Assembly: GCF_001894885.1 (NCBI RefSeq)
Contig: NZ_BCXB01000002.1
Location: 62,001 to 126,000 of the forward strand
DNA from: Rhodococcus marinonascens NBRC 14363
GTDB lineage: Bacteria > Actinomycetota > Actinomycetes > Mycobacteriales > Mycobacteriaceae
Reading direction: 5' to 3'
Length of the DNA stretch: 64,000 bases
Position numbers and translations under genes: made by a program. Positions 39,261-47,967 of the stretch are shown piece by piece (the first letter of the stretch is position 1; each line of letters opens with the position of its first letter). The notes beneath the pieces were generated by a model. The model saw only the letters and a list, made by a program, of their open reading frames with translations, searched no databases and was not told where the DNA came from.

Positions 39261-40892
39261 ATGACATCCACACACACCGTGGAGCTGACCGGAGCCAATC
39301 TGATCGGTTCCGTGGACGTGAAAGATTGCGGCACACCGTTCCAGGCGACCAACCCGGCTACAGGCGCGCAGCTCGAACCCGTCTACTCTCCGGCGGACGA
39401 TGCCGCCGTGGACCGCGCGGCCTCACTGGCATGGGAGGCATTCGGCACGTACCGCCACGCCAGCTTCGAGGAGCGCGCTGCGTTCCTCGAAACGATCGCC
39501 GCCGAGATCGAGGAGATCGGGGCCGTGCTGATCGATCGAGTCAACGCCGAAACCGGTATCCCCGCCGCGCGCGTGCAGGGCGAACTTGCTCGCACCACGG
39601 GGCAGCTACGGATGTTCGCCTCAGTGGTGAGGGAAGGTAGCTGGACGGGGGCCCGCCTGGACACAGCGAATCCAGACCGTACCCCGCTGCCCAAACCAGA
39701 CTTACGCCAGCGCCAGGTGCCACTCGGACCGGTTGCCGTGTTCTCGGCCAGCAACTTTCCGCTTGCGTTCTCGGTCGCCGGCGGCGACACAGCATCAGCC
39801 CTGGCAGCCGGTGCTCCGGTGATCGTCAAGGCGCACTCAGCACACCCGGGGACGTCGGAGTTGGTCGGCCGCGCCATCCGCACCGCAGTACAGAAGCACG
39901 ACCTCCCCGAAGGCACTTTTTCCCTACTCTTCGGCTCCGGTCAGACCGTCGGCATCGCCCTGGTCACCGACCCGCGAGTCCGCGCAGTGGGGTTCACCGG
40001 TTCGCGGCAGGCGGGAGTTGCGCTGACCGCCGCCGCGGCGGCACGGCCTGTGCCGATACCGGTCTACGCGGAGATGTCGAGCATCAACCCGGTCTTCGTG
40101 CTGCCCGGAGCGCTCTCCGATCGCGCCGAACAACCAGGCCGCGATTTCATCGCCGCCGAACAACTGGGCCGCGATTTCATCGCGTCTATGACCACTGGGA
40201 CTGGACAGCTCTGCACCAGCCCCGGCCTGGTGTTCCTTGTAGATGCCCCCGGCGCTGACGCCTTCATCCGTGCAGCCACCGACGCTGTCGCGGCGTCGGC
40301 GGCAGCCCCGATGCTCTACTCAGGCATCGCATCCTCGTTCGCCGACGGTGTCGCTCGCCTGGCGGCGAACGACAACATCGAGTCGGTGGCACGCGCTGAC
40401 AATGGCGCGGCAATCGCGTGCTCCGGAGTGCCGCAGCTGTTCGTCACCACCGCCGACCAGTTCCTCGACGATCAACACCTGCAGGAGGAGGTCTTCGGCC
40501 CGGCCTCGGTGATCGTGCGCGTCAAGGAGGTCGGCCAAGTACCGGAACTGATCGACCGGCTCGAGGGCCAGCTCACCGCCACCGTGCACGCGACCGAATC
40601 CGATCACGAGGCAGCTCGCGAATTGGTCGACCGGCTCGAACTGATCGCCGGTCGAGTGCTCTTCAACGGCTGGCCCACCGGCGTAGAGGTCGGACACGCC
40701 ATAGTGCACGGCGGACCGTTTCCCGCTACCTCGGCACCATCGACTACCTCGGTCGGGAGTCGCGCCGTCGAACGTTTCCTGCGCCCGGTCGCCTACCAGA
40801 ACGTCCCCGAGGAACTACTCGCCCCGGAGTTGCGCACCGACAATCCACTCGGAATCTGGCGGCGCATCGACGGCACTCTGAAACTGAGCTGA
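39261..40892 (+). CDS. 2-oxoglutarate semialdehyde dehydrogenase (NADP+)
   Basis: 543 aa. Last step of the hexarate route, giving 2-oxoglutarate. Cofactor region SASNFPLAFSVAGGDTASALAAG, catalytic Cys318 in GQLCTSPG, base Glu in AEMSSINPVF. Oddity: a 10-residue in-frame tandem duplication (GRDFIAAEQLGRDFIA region) about ten residues before the catalytic cysteine, absent from the usual family pattern. Within the kdgD operon. Confidence 0.9.
   Translation: MTSTHTVELTGANLIGSVDVKDCGTPFQATNPATGAQLEPVYSPADDAAVDRAASLAWEAFGTYRHASFEERAAFLETIAAEIEEIGAVLIDRVNAETGIPAARVQGELARTTGQLRMFASVVREGSWTGARLDTANPDRTPLPKPDLRQRQVPLGPVAVFSASNFPLAFSVAGGDTASALAAGAPVIVKAHSAHPGTSELVGRAIRTAVQKHDLPEGTFSLLFGSGQTVGIALVTDPRVRAVGFTGSRQAGVALTAAAAARPVPIPVYAEMSSINPVFVLPGALSDRAEQPGRDFIAAEQLGRDFIASMTTGTGQLCTSPGLVFLVDAPGADAFIRAATDAVAASAAAPMLYSGIASSFADGVARLAANDNIESVARADNGAAIACSGVPQLFVTTADQFLDDQHLQEEVFGPASVIVRVKEVGQVPELIDRLEGQLTATVHATESDHEAARELVDRLELIAGRVLFNGWPTGVEVGHAIVHGGPFPATSAPSTTSVGSRAVERFLRPVAYQNVPEELLAPELRTDNPLGIWRRIDGTLKLS
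40125..40184 (+). repeat. 30-bp in-frame tandem duplication inside the aldehyde dehydrogenase gene
   Basis: Copies at 40125-40154 and 40155-40184 share GGCCGCGATTTCATCGC and differ at three positions, adding ten residues (AEQ-x-GRDFIA twice) without breaking the frame. Confidence 0.9.
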
Positions 40893-40942
40893 CCGAACAC
40901 CCCGGCCTCACCCGGCAACGACGCCGCCCTGAAGGAGAACCA

Positions 40943-42151
40943 ATGTCCACCAACACCTTTACACCCCGGCCGACCAGCTCCCTGGCCGCACCCGATGCCG
41001 CAATCAAGGCCCTCGCTGCCGGTGAAGCCACCATGGACCGTATCGCGTCGATCACACTGTCCTCGATCACCCTTCCGCTCGAGACCGCGATCAGTGATGC
41101 CAAGGTGCTCACCGGCCGTCAGAAGCCGATGACCGAGGTCGCATTCCTGTTCGCCGAGATCCGCACCGAGCAGGGGCATGAAGGTATCGGATTCAGCTAC
41201 TCCAAGCGCGCCGGGGGGCCCGCCCAGTACGCCCACGCCCAGGAGGTCGCCCCCGTCCTGATCGGCGAAGACCCGAACGACATCGGCAAGATCTGGACCA
41301 AGCTCGTCTGGGCCGGCGCCTCCGTCGGCCGCAGTGGCGTAGCCACCCAGGCCATCGCTGCCATCGACATCGCCCTTTGGGATCTCAAGGCCAAACGTGC
41401 TGGCCTGCCGATCTCCAAACTACTTGGTTCACATCGTGATTCAGTACAAACCTACAACACCTCCGGAGGATTCCTACACACGCCGATCGAGCAGGTTCTA
41501 GACAACGCATCAGCGTCCCTGGCCAGCGGTATAGGCGGTATCAAGATCAAGGTTGGCCAGCCGGACTGGAAGAAGGACATCGCCAGAATCGAGAAAGTGC
41601 GCGAGCACCTCGGTGACGACGTTCCCCTGATGGTCGACGCAAACCAGCAATGGGACCGCCCTACTGCCATGCGGATGGGCCGGATCTTCGACAAGTTCAA
41701 CCTCGTCTGGATCGAAGAGCCCCTCGACGCATACGACGCCGAAGGCCACGCGCACCTCGCGCGGAGTCTCGACACCTCTGTCGCGACGGGTGAGATGCTC
41801 GCCAGCGTCGGCGAACACGTCCGGTTGATCGAGGCCTGCGCGGTCGACATCATCCAGCCTGACGCCCCCCGCATCGGTGGCATCACCCAGTTCCTGAAAC
41901 TGGCCACCCTGGCCGAGCAGAAGCAGCTACAGCTCGCCCCGCACTTCGCGATGGAGATTCATCTGCATCTCGCTGCGATCTACCCCACCGAGGCATGGGT
42001 CGAGCATTTCGACTGGCTCGACCCCCTGTTCAACGAACACCTCGAGATCCGCGACGGCCGCATGCACCTGTCCAGCCGGCCGGGACTCGGTTTCACCCTC
42101 AGCGACCAGGCCCGCGCCTGGACGATCGGCACCGCCGAATTCGGACGGTAG
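40943..42151 (+). CDS. L-talarate/galactarate dehydratase (enolase superfamily)
   Basis: 402 aa, mandelate-racemase subgroup. First step of the route: hexarate to 5-keto-4-deoxyglucarate. Catalytic bases K201/K203 (KIKVGQ) and H334 (APHFAME); metal ligands D232 (MVDANQQWD), E258 (WIEEPL) and E284 (TGEM). Strong resemblance to Salmonella TalrD/GalrD (GFSYSKRAGGPAQ, YNTSGGFLHTP). AAGGAGAA precedes the ATG at 40943. Last gene of the operon. Confidence 0.9.
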   Translation: MSTNTFTPRPTSSLAAPDAAIKALAAGEATMDRIASITLSSITLPLETAISDAKVLTGRQKPMTEVAFLFAEIRTEQGHEGIGFSYSKRAGGPAQYAHAQEVAPVLIGEDPNDIGKIWTKLVWAGASVGRSGVATQAIAAIDIALWDLKAKRAGLPISKLLGSHRDSVQTYNTSGGFLHTPIEQVLDNASASLASGIGGIKIKVGQPDWKKDIARIEKVREHLGDDVPLMVDANQQWDRPTAMRMGRIFDKFNLVWIEEPLDAYDAEGHAHLARSLDTSVATGEMLASVGEHVRLIEACAVDIIQPDAPRIGGITQFLKLATLAEQKQLQLAPHFAMEIHLHLAAIYPTEAWVEHFDWLDPLFNEHLEIRDGRMHLSSRPGLGFTLSDQARAWTIGTAEFGR

Positions 42152-42235
42152 CCCGAGCCCCCTGGGCGGCGAACAACCATCCTGCGCCGTTCAGTGCCCC
42201 TACGTGGCGCCGTATTCCGCCACCGGAAACGGCAC

Positions 42236-43549
42236 TTACTCATGACCGGCGGTGTCCGGCTCCTCGGAGGCTTTGGCTCCCGGTCGGAACCGCCCGCTGA
42301 GCGGCATGTGAATCCGAACCTCGGTTCCCTTCCCAGGCGTCGAGCGCACATCAACTTTTCCGCCGCGACGCTCGATGCGCGCACGGATCGACTTCGTGAG
42401 TCCCTGACGGTCCGGGGGCACCTCGTCGACGTCGAATCCGATACCGCGATCCCGAACGAATACACTCACCTGCTCGCGCTCGGCCTCGGCGAACAGATTT
42501 ATCTCGGTCTCCCCGGAGTGCTTGGCCGCGTTGACCAAAGACTCCCTGGTCGCCCCGAGAATCGCCGTAAAGCTCTCCTTCGAAAGCCCTTCACCCGTTC
42601 CGTCGACGTCGAGACTCACGTCTCCCACAGTCACCGGTCGCACCGTCACACTGTGCTGATCTTCGACCTCGCCGGAGATGATCCGCAGCGCCTCCGCGAG
42701 ACTCGAATGGTCGATGCCTCCCCCACTGAACAGCCATTTTCTCAGCTCCCGCTCCTGGCCACGCGCGAGTCGAGCGACCTCATGCGGATAATCGGAACGC
42801 TTCTGGATCAGGGCCAGAGTCTGCAGGACCGAGTCGTGCAGGTGCGAGGCGATCTCCTCGCGTTCGTCGTTGCGGATGCGGGCCGCCCGTTCGGCTCCCA
42901 GTGCACGCCACAGCCGTAGCCACAGAGGCACGGTCAACAGCCCGGCCCCGACCAGGGTGACCAACACGGCCAGCAACGACGAACGCAGCGCATCGAAGTC
43001 GACCTGCGCGAGGACCACCACACCGAGACCCGACACGATCAGGGTCACTCCGCCCAGGACCCTCGCCCAGGTGAGGACGGTGGGGCGCTGCGGCAACCCG
43101 ATGACGGTGCGCGGCCCCTCCGAGTCGAACTCGCGCCAGACCAGCGCAGCACCGACCGCGACCACGATGACCGGAGCGATCACCGAACCCACCCGGCCAC
43201 TGAACAACCACGACAACGCGGACGCCCCGGCCAGACCGATCGCGATCAGGCCGTATGCCCTCCGCCGGTCGGAAGCGCTGGGCTTCTGCGTGTCGGAACC
43301 TGCAGCCGTGAAGATCCACAACAACCCGTAGCCGAAGATCCCCGCGCCCGCGAACGCCGAGAGGCAGGCGAAGGCGATGCGCACCTTCATCACGTCGACC
43401 CCGACATGATCGGCAATACCACCGGCGACGCCGCCCACGATCCGACCACCGGCCCGCCGTTCGAGCCGTCGCACGGGAACAGCGCCGGGTGGCACCGGAA
43501 CCGTCCCGGGGGCACCACCACCCGCGACTGCGTTCGACACAGGTTGCAT
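42236..43549 (-). CDS. Sensor histidine kinase with N-terminal PspC domain
   Basis: 437 aa. PspC domain (about 27-85: RRLERRAGGRIVGGVAGGIADHVGVD), several membrane helices (about 95-215), then HisKA_3 with the phosphorylated His in ASHLHDSVLQTLALIQ and an HATPase domain with ESLVNAAKHS and DRGIGF. NarL-type kinases pair with LuxR-type regulators; the unpaired one at 35810-36469 on the same strand is the probable partner. Divergent from the PspC gene at 43691. Likely senses envelope stress. Confidence 0.92.
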   Translation of the reverse strand: MQPVSNAVAGGGAPGTVPVPPGAVPVRRLERRAGGRIVGGVAGGIADHVGVDVMKVRIAFACLSAFAGAGIFGYGLLWIFTAAGSDTQKPSASDRRRAYGLIAIGLAGASALSWLFSGRVGSVIAPVIVVAVGAALVWREFDSEGPRTVIGLPQRPTVLTWARVLGGVTLIVSGLGVVVLAQVDFDALRSSLLAVLVTLVGAGLLTVPLWLRLWRALGAERAARIRNDEREEIASHLHDSVLQTLALIQKRSDYPHEVARLARGQERELRKWLFSGGGIDHSSLAEALRIISGEVEDQHSVTVRPVTVGDVSLDVDGTGEGLSKESFTAILGATRESLVNAAKHSGETEINLFAEAEREQVSVFVRDRGIGFDVDEVPPDRQGLTKSIRARIERRGGKVDVRSTPGKGTEVRIHMPLSGRFRPGAKASEEPDTAGHE

Positions 43550-43690
43550 GTCCTCGATACTGGCATGCTTCTCGGGTCGCGGGCATCAGGGTCCAACCCT
43601 GACTTCCGGACGTGTCGCAACCCACATCGCCCCGAAAGATCAGGGTAGTTCCCGATGTACGCGCACCCCCACAACCGGAAATATGGTCGT

Positions 43691-45097
43691 ATGAACAATG
43701 GGAGCTTCCAAGAACAGATGCAGGATCTGTGGCGGACCCGACCGGTGCGGCTACCGGGCCGCGGACACGTCGCCGGTGTCTGTACGGGAATCGGGTACCG
43801 CTACCGAGTCGATCCCGTACTGATACGAGCCGCCTTCGTCGTGTCCACCGTCTTCGGCGGTGCCGGTGTACTCCTCTACCTGGCGTGTTGGCTCACTCTC
43901 ACGAAGTCGGGAGACCCTGCCTCGCCCGCCGAATCGCTGATGGGGCGCGGTCACAGCTCCGACTCGGGCACCAAGACCATCGTCCTTCTCGTCGCACTGG
44001 CCATCGCCGCGAGCACCGTCGGACCCATCGGCGTCGGCCTCGGCGGTTCCGGAGTGATCAGCATGGCCCTGATGCTCGGCGGCCTGTGGCTGCTCTACCA
44101 GCGGCAACCAATACCTCCGCCGTTGCCCGCCGAAACCGGGGTCCCTGGCGTCGGCACCGGATATCCAGGCACCGGATATCCAAGGGCCGGCTTCTCACCC
44201 GGTCACTTCAGCGCCAACCAATTCAGTGCCAACCAATTCGGCCCAGGTGCCTACATGCCGAGCACCACCTCCACGCCGGATGCAAATTCGGCCGAGGCGC
44301 CCGCCAACTCTGCCACCGCCAAACCTGCGGCTGCCGAATCGAATCCGGTGTCGTTCGAGAAGAACCCGGCCACCAGCCCTCGTACCGAGCCGCCTTCGGT
44401 ACCGTTCACACCAATCGAACCTCAACCACCGGCGTGGGATCCGCTCGGCGCGGCCCCATTCGCCTGGGATCTCCCGGAACCGGCGCAGGACACCATTCCC
44501 GCACCTCAACCAGAGCGTCGGCGCTCACGGCTGACCACGGTGGTAATCGGACTCGCAATTATCGCCGCAGCCGGGGCGACCGCGCTCTCGGTGCTGACCG
44601 GATCCGACTGGTTGAACCCAGGTCGGATAGGTGCAATCGCGCTCGCCGTCGTGGGCGTGGGGATGTTGATCGGCGGCTTCCTACGCAAGGGTTACGGCCT
44701 TCTCGTCGTAGCAGGCCCGCTAATAGGGTTCGTGGTCCTGGCGTCGCTCGTCGGGTCGGTGGACTTGGGCGGCGAGGACGTGGGCGACCGCACTTGGACT
44801 CCCGTGACTGCAGCCGGCATCGAGCCCGCCTACTTCGGTAAATTCGGCAGCTTCACGCTCGACCTGACCAATGTCACTCTCACCGAGGACAAGACGGTTG
44901 ACGTCAGCGGAACATTCGGTGAGGTCGAAGTGATACTCCCGCCAGCCATGGACGTCGAGAATCACTGCACCGTCTTGTTCGGCGACTCGCAATGCCTCGC
45001 GGACGGCATCGACGGTGGGGCCGACGGCGCGGACGGTCATCTCCTGACCCTCAATGCCGATGTCAAGTTCGGAAGCGTGGAGGTACGTCGTGGATGA
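43691..45097 (+). CDS. PspC-domain membrane protein
   Basis: 468 aa. N-terminal PspC domain (about 17-80: RPVRLPGRGHVAGVCTGIGYRYRVD), more membrane segments (about 95-150), a long Pro/Ala linker with small repeats (GTGYPGTGYPRAG, FSANQFSANQFG), further helices (about 275-365) and a C-terminal domain resembling the cell-wall-active-antibiotics-response fold. Divergently arranged with the kinase, as in related actinobacteria. Confidence 0.85.
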   Translation: MNNGSFQEQMQDLWRTRPVRLPGRGHVAGVCTGIGYRYRVDPVLIRAAFVVSTVFGGAGVLLYLACWLTLTKSGDPASPAESLMGRGHSSDSGTKTIVLLVALAIAASTVGPIGVGLGGSGVISMALMLGGLWLLYQRQPIPPPLPAETGVPGVGTGYPGTGYPRAGFSPGHFSANQFSANQFGPGAYMPSTTSTPDANSAEAPANSATAKPAAAESNPVSFEKNPATSPRTEPPSVPFTPIEPQPPAWDPLGAAPFAWDLPEPAQDTIPAPQPERRRSRLTTVVIGLAIIAAAGATALSVLTGSDWLNPGRIGAIALAVVGVGMLIGGFLRKGYGLLVVAGPLIGFVVLASLVGSVDLGGEDVGDRTWTPVTAAGIEPAYFGKFGSFTLDLTNVTLTEDKTVDVSGTFGEVEVILPPAMDVENHCTVLFGDSQCLADGIDGGADGADGHLLTLNADVKFGSVEVRRG

Positions 45098-45320
45098 CAT
45101 CGAGAGCACTCAGGACAACGACCGCACCGGGACGCGGAGAGGGCCGTCCGTGATCATGCTCCTGTCGGGTCTGGCTGCCCTGTTCGTGAGCGGTTGGGCG
45201 CTCGCCGGTCGGTCCTTCGCAGTCGCGCTGGAGGACAACGTCGAGTTTCGATGGGTATTCGTGGTCGTGGCGGTCCTGGTGGGCGTAGTGCTCGTGTTCG
45301 CGCCGAGCCGGCGCAAGTAG
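45090..45320 (+). CDS. Small membrane protein coupled to the PspC gene
   Basis: 76 aa from the GTG at 45090, which overlaps the end of the PspC gene by 8 bp. Two membrane helices (about residues 17-33 and 48-68) and a basic end (SRRK). No known family. The overlap indicates co-translation. Confidence 0.72.
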   Translation: MDDIESTQDNDRTGTRRGPSVIMLLSGLAALFVSGWALAGRSFAVALEDNVEFRWVFVVVAVLVGVVLVFAPSRRK

Positions 45321-45351
45321 CCGATCCGTCGGCTGCCTCCTCGAGGCCCGG

Positions 45352-45411
45352 CTCACTTCTTGCGATGTAGTAATCGTTCACCGGGTCGGATTCGATCTCC
45401 GCGACCCGCAC
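45352..45411 (-). pseudogene. Duplicated 3' tail of a methyltransferase gene
   Basis: About 60 bp nearly identical to 46853-46913, the end of the methyltransferase gene. It encodes [16 protein letters not shown] but a one-base deletion near the end removes the stop codon. No other part of the methyltransferase is recognisable here. Confidence 0.8.
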
Positions 45412-45414
45412 GTT

Positions 45415-45666
45415 GGTCCGGTCGCGCCTGGCCCCGGTATCGCGCCGCAAGACTTCCTCGACTACGACGCCGACCATGCGCCACAACGTCTCGGCGCGAT
45501 CGAATCCGCCCGGATCCTGCCCGTCGATGAGATCGACCTCGACTACGAGCTCGAGACGCTCGAGACGCTCGAGACGCTCGAGACGCTCGAGGACACGTTC
45601 GGTAAGGAGGACGAGGTTGCAATCGCGGAAGTCGCCGCCGATTCGGCTTCCGGTTGCCGGCGCTGA
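45415..45666 (+). pseudogene. C-terminal fragment of a second R2lox gene
   Basis: The plus-strand frame reads QDFLDYDADHAPQRLGAIES, then ARILPVDEIDLDY and finally EDTFGKEDEVAIAEV, ending at TGA 45664-45666. It matches the intact R2lox at 28234-29232 ([46 protein letters not shown]) residue by residue. An insertion of Leu-Glu-Thr repeats, coded by a 9-bp tandem GAGACGCTC, replaces the SPEVLEE part. No start codon or N-terminal two thirds remain. The DNA is diverged, so it is a decayed paralogue rather than a fresh copy. Confidence 0.82.
45551..45589. repeat. 9-bp microsatellite GAGACGCTC
   Basis: Four head-to-tail copies of GAGACGCTC inside the R2lox fragment, reading Leu-Glu-Thr on the plus strand and Leu-Glu-Arg on the minus strand. 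A slippage expansion. Confidence 0.85.
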
Positions 45667-45884
45667 CTGAACTAGGTAGGGCTCCTTGTCTGGGAGATGA
45701 CCCGACATGTGCCGCACCTCCTCACTGACGATGCTCATCAGGAGTTGACCCCAGGAGAGGGTGCCCACCGGTGACGTACGACACGGTGTGTCACTTTTCT
45801 GTGCGCTGCCCCGTCCTTGTCCATGAAGTGATAGTCGGTTGCCCGCGCATTGTGGTGCCGGGCGCGTGAAAGGAGTCGAGGAAC
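45667..45884. other. Gene-free spacer between pseudogene and NAD(P)-binding protein
   Basis: No complete gene. The minus strand reads LSWGQLLMSIVSEEVRHMSGH near 45700-45760, which looks like the last helix of a DinB/DUF664-type protein, but nothing else of such a gene is visible. The right end carries GAAAGGAG, the ribosome binding site of the next gene. Confidence 0.4.
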
Positions 45885-46619
45885 ATGAGGCTTGCGGTTG
45901 TTGGCGGAACCGGGCTGGTGGGGTCGAAGGTCGTCGCGCGTGCGCGGCAGTCAGGTGTCGAGACTGTAGTCATCGCCCGCTCCACGGGGGTTGATCTGAT
46001 GACCGGTGACGGTCTCGATGCCGCGCTAGTGGGATGTGATGCTGTCGTGGACGTATCGAATAAAACAGTGATGCGAGCACGCCCAGCTGTCCGGTACTTC
46101 TCGCAAGCGGCAGCGAATCTGGTGGCGGCCGCAGAACGTGCGGGCGTCGGTCATCTCGTCACCCTGTCGATCGTCGGGATCGACGCGATCAACTTCGGCT
46201 ACTACCTCGGGAAGCGCGCACAGGAGCATCGTGTGCGCGCCAGTGCGGTTCCGTGGACAATCGTCCGTGCGACACACTTCTTCGAGTATCCCGAGCCGCT
46301 GCTTGCGTCGAAGTCGCGGGCGATTGCCATTCCACGGATTCTGTGCCAGCCGGTTGCCGCCGACGACGTTGCGAAGTTTCTGTTGCGGACTTCGCAGCAG
46401 GATCCTGCATGGGGAACCCTCGCGATTGCCGGGCCGCGGCAGGAGCAGGTGGTCGACATGGCACGCCGGATCGTCGCCGCACGCCATCTGCGTCGACTGG
46501 TGGTACCGGTCACGATGCCAGGGAAGGTTGGGAAAGCGATGGCTACGGGCGGCCTCATCCCACAAGGCGACTATCTGAGGACCACAACATCGTTCGACGA
46601 CTACCTCGCCGCCCTCTGA
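45885..46619 (+). CDS. NmrA-like NAD(P)-binding protein (atypical SDR)
   Basis: 244 aa. N-terminal Rossmann motif VVGGTGLVGSKV; no YxxxK catalytic pair is obvious (the YYLGK region is the nearest), as is common in NmrA-like sensors. FEYPEPLL and SFDDYLAAL are typical of the actinobacterial subfamily. The gene lies between the two copies of the 60-bp methyltransferase tail. Confidence 0.85.
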   Translation: MRLAVVGGTGLVGSKVVARARQSGVETVVIARSTGVDLMTGDGLDAALVGCDAVVDVSNKTVMRARPAVRYFSQAAANLVAAAERAGVGHLVTLSIVGIDAINFGYYLGKRAQEHRVRASAVPWTIVRATHFFEYPEPLLASKSRAIAIPRILCQPVAADDVAKFLLRTSQQDPAWGTLAIAGPRQEQVVDMARRIVAARHLRRLVVPVTMPGKVGKAMATGGLIPQGDYLRTTTSFDDYLAAL

Positions 46620-46660
46620 TCATGTCGCGGCGAACCGATCCGGCAGAACTACCAGCGGTG

Positions 46661-46820
46661 TGAACTTACTCGGGACGGTGCTGTGGTGGGTATCCCTGAT
46701 GCTCATTGTCGGCGCGGCGCCGCCTCGGCCGCACTCGCGCTGACGGGTTCGCTGACCCTCGCGGTGACGATCGGCCTGATCAGCGTCGGTGGCGTCACCC
46801 TTGCAGCGCTGATCATCTGA
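46661..46820 (+). pseudogene. Possible frameshifted small membrane protein
   Basis: A GTG at about 46661 begins NLLGTVLWWVSLMLIVGAA, hydrophobic; the frame then closes. A different frame continues as ALALTGSLTLAVTIGLISVG plus GVTLAALII and stops at TGA 46818-46820. Joined, they would be a two- or three-helix protein of about 50 residues. Either one small gene broken by a shift or chance hydrophobicity. Confidence 0.3.
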
Positions 46821-46853
46821 GGGGATCACCCAAAACGGGTCGGGTACCTCGAC

Positions 46854-47909
46854 TCACTTTCTGGCGATGTAGTAATTGTTCGCCGGGTCGGATTCGATCT
46901 CCGCGACCTGCACTTCCCCGAATCCGGCTGTGTTGAGCATCGATTCGGCCATTTGCCGGCCCCATGCGGTCCCGAGCCCGGCCCCGTCGAGGGCCAGCGA
47001 AACGCTCATGCAATGCATCACCGACGCCGTGTAGAAATAGGTCCTGAGCGGGACGCCGATGTTGTCTTCGAGCTGGCTTGACGCCTTGATGTCAACCATC
47101 AGGAACACACCGCCGGGTCGCAGCGCGCGGTAGATATTGGCCAGCACCTGGTCCGGGCGCGCCTGGTCATGGATGGCGTCGAACACGGTGATGACGTCGA
47201 AGGCATCGGTGGCGGCGAGTGCGGCGACATCAGCTTGCTGGAACGTCGCGTTGGCCAGGCCCAGCCGAGTCGCTTCGGCTTCCCCCGCTGAGATTCCCTC
47301 CTCGGAGAAGTCGATCCCGACGAACCGGCTATCGGGGTAGGCCTGGGCCATCACGTTTATCGCATGCCCTCTGCCGCAACCGAAGTCCGCCACATCGGCG
47401 CCGGCGCGCAGCCGTTCGGTCAGGCCTGCGGACAACGGCAGGATCACATCGATCAGCCCGGCGTCAAACACCTCGCCACTCATCTCGGCCATGACCGTGT
47501 GGAAGCGCGGATACTCGCTGTAGGGCAGGCCACCGCCGGCGTGGAAGCAGCCGATGATTTTTTGCTCGATTCCCCCGAAAAGCGGGAGGAACTGCGCGAG
47601 TACCGCCAGGTTGTCCGGCCCCGCGGCTCGGGTCAGCACCGCCGCGTACTCGGGCGGCAGGAGGTAGTGCTTGGTGGTGCTGTCGTACTCGACGACGCCC
47701 GCGGTGACCATGCCGCCCAGCCACTCCCGAACATAGCGTTCGTTGAGACCACCAGCGCGGGCGATTTCCGCGCTGGTGGCTGGTTCGAGACCGGCCAGAG
47801 TGTCGAACAGCCCGGTCTGGTGGCCGATGCTGACCAGGAGCGCGGTACTGGCGCCGTCTATCACACCCATCATTCGTTCGGCGAATTGCTCAGTGCTTGC
47901 TCTAGTCAT
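46854..47909 (-). CDS. Class I SAM-dependent methyltransferase
   Basis: 351 aa. N-terminal winged-helix dimerisation region (about 1-110) with [14 protein letters not shown], then a Rossmann methyltransferase domain with motif [16 protein letters not shown] (about 180-194) and acidic VGIDFSEEG. This architecture (an Rv2258c-like family) is found in mycobacteria; substrate unknown. ATG at 47909; a start at 47921 is possible. Its last 60 bp are duplicated at 45352-45411. Confidence 0.88.
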   Translation of the reverse strand: MTRASTEQFAERMMGVIDGASTALLVSIGHQTGLFDTLAGLEPATSAEIARAGGLNERYVREWLGGMVTAGVVEYDSTTKHYLLPPEYAAVLTRAAGPDNLAVLAQFLPLFGGIEQKIIGCFHAGGGLPYSEYPRFHTVMAEMSGEVFDAGLIDVILPLSAGLTERLRAGADVADFGCGRGHAINVMAQAYPDSRFVGIDFSEEGISAGEAEATRLGLANATFQQADVAALAATDAFDVITVFDAIHDQARPDQVLANIYRALRPGGVFLMVDIKASSQLEDNIGVPLRTYFYTASVMHCMSVSLALDGAGLGTAWGRQMAESMLNTAGFGEVQVAEIESDPANNYYIARK

Positions 47910-47967
47910 GAATGTGATCAAACACCATACAGCTGAGAACCGTCTTAGAACTCAAGGACGCCAGATC

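Noticed and set aside
45154-45768. 204-codon minus-strand frame with Leu-Glu-Arg repeats
   Set aside because: The repeats are the reverse reading of the 9-bp expansion in the R2lox fragment. Only its methyltransferase-like tail is meaningful, and that is listed separately.
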